Source: Flavobacteriales bacterium UBA6969 (GTDB lineage Bacteria; Bacteroidota; Bacteroidia; Flavobacteriales_D; Sanyastnellaceae). From it: a stretch of DNA of 6,359 nt. The stretch is taken from contig DJYV01000144.1 of the NCBI GenBank assembly GCA_002448555.1, forward strand, positions 1 through 6,359, read 5' to 3'. The notes beneath the pieces were generated by a model that was not told where the DNA came from, did no database searches, and was given only the letters and a program-made list of their open reading frames with translations. Shown one piece after another: positions 5,634 to 6,359 of the stretch; the stretch's first letter is position 1; the number at the start of each line of letters is the position of its first letter. Both the position numbers and the translations under genes were made by a program.

Positions 5634-6359
5634 ATGCGCTATTGGAGTATTCTTTTCGCTTTGCTCATCGTGGGCTGCAACCAGGATTCAACCCACCGTT
5701 CCGAACTTAAGCTGAATGCCTCTCCCGTTGTTGGTGACGTTGGCATGCGCAGCGCCAAGGTTTGGTGTCAAATTGCTTCGGGCAACCAAATGGAGAAGCC
5801 ATACGTCTTCCTTCTCGATTCAGCAGGCCAGAGCTTGGTCGCCACGCCCATGGCGTCAGCACAACTTGGTGACTGCTACCAGCTTGAGTTGTCCGACCTT
5901 TCACCGGGCACACGGTACCGATATTTCATAGGCGACGAACATGGGAAACCCTTAAGCGAGATGCTCACCATCCGAACCCAACCGCTTTGGCAATACCGCA
6001 CCGATCCGCCAGAATTGAATTTCTTGCTTGGAAGTTGTACATACATCAACGAACCGGAATACGACCGACCGGGCGAACCGTATGGGGGTGGGTATGGGAT
6101 CTTTAATACCATGGCCCAAGAAGAATTTGACGCCATGCTATGGCTCGGTGATAACATTTACCTGCGCGAGGCGGATGTTGGAAGCTTGTCCGGTTTTGTT
6201 CATCGGTACACGCATACGCGGTCCTTGCCAGAAATGCAGGCGTTGCTGTCCAAAGGTTCGCATTATGCCATCTGGGACGACCATGACTTCGGACCAAACG
6301 ATTGCGATGGTTCTTGGATTCATCCGGATTGGTCCCGGGCGGCATTCGAGGCGTTCTGG
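5634..6359 (+). CDS. PhoD-like metallophosphatase (alkaline phosphatase D family) lipoprotein, N-terminal part (3' end cut by window edge)
   Basis: Partial gene of 242 codons, open to the right edge. MRYWSILFALLIVGC is a short lipoprotein signal with lipobox I12-V13-G14-C15, so the protein should be anchored in the envelope. Residues about 26-115 resemble the beta-sandwich that precedes the catalytic domain in PhoD proteins (VVGDVGMRSAKVWCQI, then LSDLSPGTRYRYFIG). The metallophosphatase domain begins near 128 with LNFLLGSC (128-135), then WLGDNIYLREAD (170-181), in which D173 and N174 are likely metal ligands and Y176 fits the family, then RYTHTRSLPEMQALL (191-205) and WDDHDFGPND (214-223). 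PhoD enzymes hydrolyse phosphomonoesters or diesters using bound metal ions, classically Ca2+/Fe3+, and release phosphate outside the cytoplasm. This subfamily is common in Bacteroidota, and its true substrate is often untested. The remaining ligands lie outside the window. The start is set by the lipobox; it lies 30 nt after the terminator T run, with no Shine-Dalgarno sequence. Separate transcription from the upstream gene is likely. Confidence 0.92.
   Translation, partial: MRYWSILFALLIVGCNQDSTHRSELKLNASPVVGDVGMRSAKVWCQIASGNQMEKPYVFLLDSAGQSLVATPMASAQLGDCYQLELSDLSPGTRYRYFIGDEHGKPLSEMLTIRTQPLWQYRTDPPELNFLLGSCTYINEPEYDRPGEPYGGGYGIFNTMAQEEFDAMLWLGDNIYLREADVGSLSGFVHRYTHTRSLPEMQALLSKGSHYAIWDDHDFGPNDCDGSWIHPDWSRAAFEAFW

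Noticed and set aside
5613..5709. Alternative ATG at 5613 upstream of the PhoD-like gene
   Set aside because: It is in a different frame and reaches a stop within about 100 bases; the ATG at 5634 gives a proper lipoprotein signal.

Overview
The window looks like a piece of a Bacteroidota chromosome, most likely a free-living, probably aquatic, relative of the Flavobacteriales. The evidence is a secreted protein with a type IX secretion (T9SS) C-terminal sorting domain and a Bacteroidota-type GCTD...DGSC motif, a GH92 mannosidase lipoprotein, starts without Shine-Dalgarno sequences, and -7 elements of the TAnnTTTG type. Base composition looks to be around 50% GC, with an AT-rich intergenic region at 4343-4586. 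The genus cannot be fixed from this sequence.

Left part (minus strand, 4342 down to 1): three tightly packed genes read as one operon. First is paaZ (2288-4342), a fused aldehyde dehydrogenase/MaoC-type hydratase that opens and oxidises the oxepin-CoA ring in aerobic phenylacetate degradation. It overlaps by 4 nt (ATGA) a secreted S41-family peptidase (813-2291). Two bases later begins a GH92 alpha-mannosidase-like lipoprotein that runs off the left edge (1-810; only the N-terminal 270 residues are present). The peptidase and the mannosidase make a plausible pair for breaking down glycoprotein at the cell envelope. Their linkage to paaZ is unexpected, and no other paa gene is present.

Centre (4343-4586): a divergent intergenic region with candidate promoters for both sides and a TATCGG direct repeat with an 11-bp period.

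Right part (plus strand): a highly acidic T9SS cargo protein of 322 residues (4587-5555) with an N-terminal module of unknown function, followed by a strong UUCG-loop terminator. Directly after it starts a PhoD-like metallophosphatase lipoprotein (5634 to the right edge, 242 residues present). A perfect TAnnTTTG element and a 7-bp-arm dyad lie in the 30 nt between the terminator and its start codon, so this gene probably has its own regulated promoter nested against the terminator.

No RNA genes, mobile elements, CRISPR arrays or origins were seen. No clearly new system is evident. The most interesting points are the paaZ-peptidase-mannosidase linkage, the S41 active site lacking the canonical lysine, the acidic lysine-poor T9SS cargo, and the compact promoter/operator before the PhoD-like gene.
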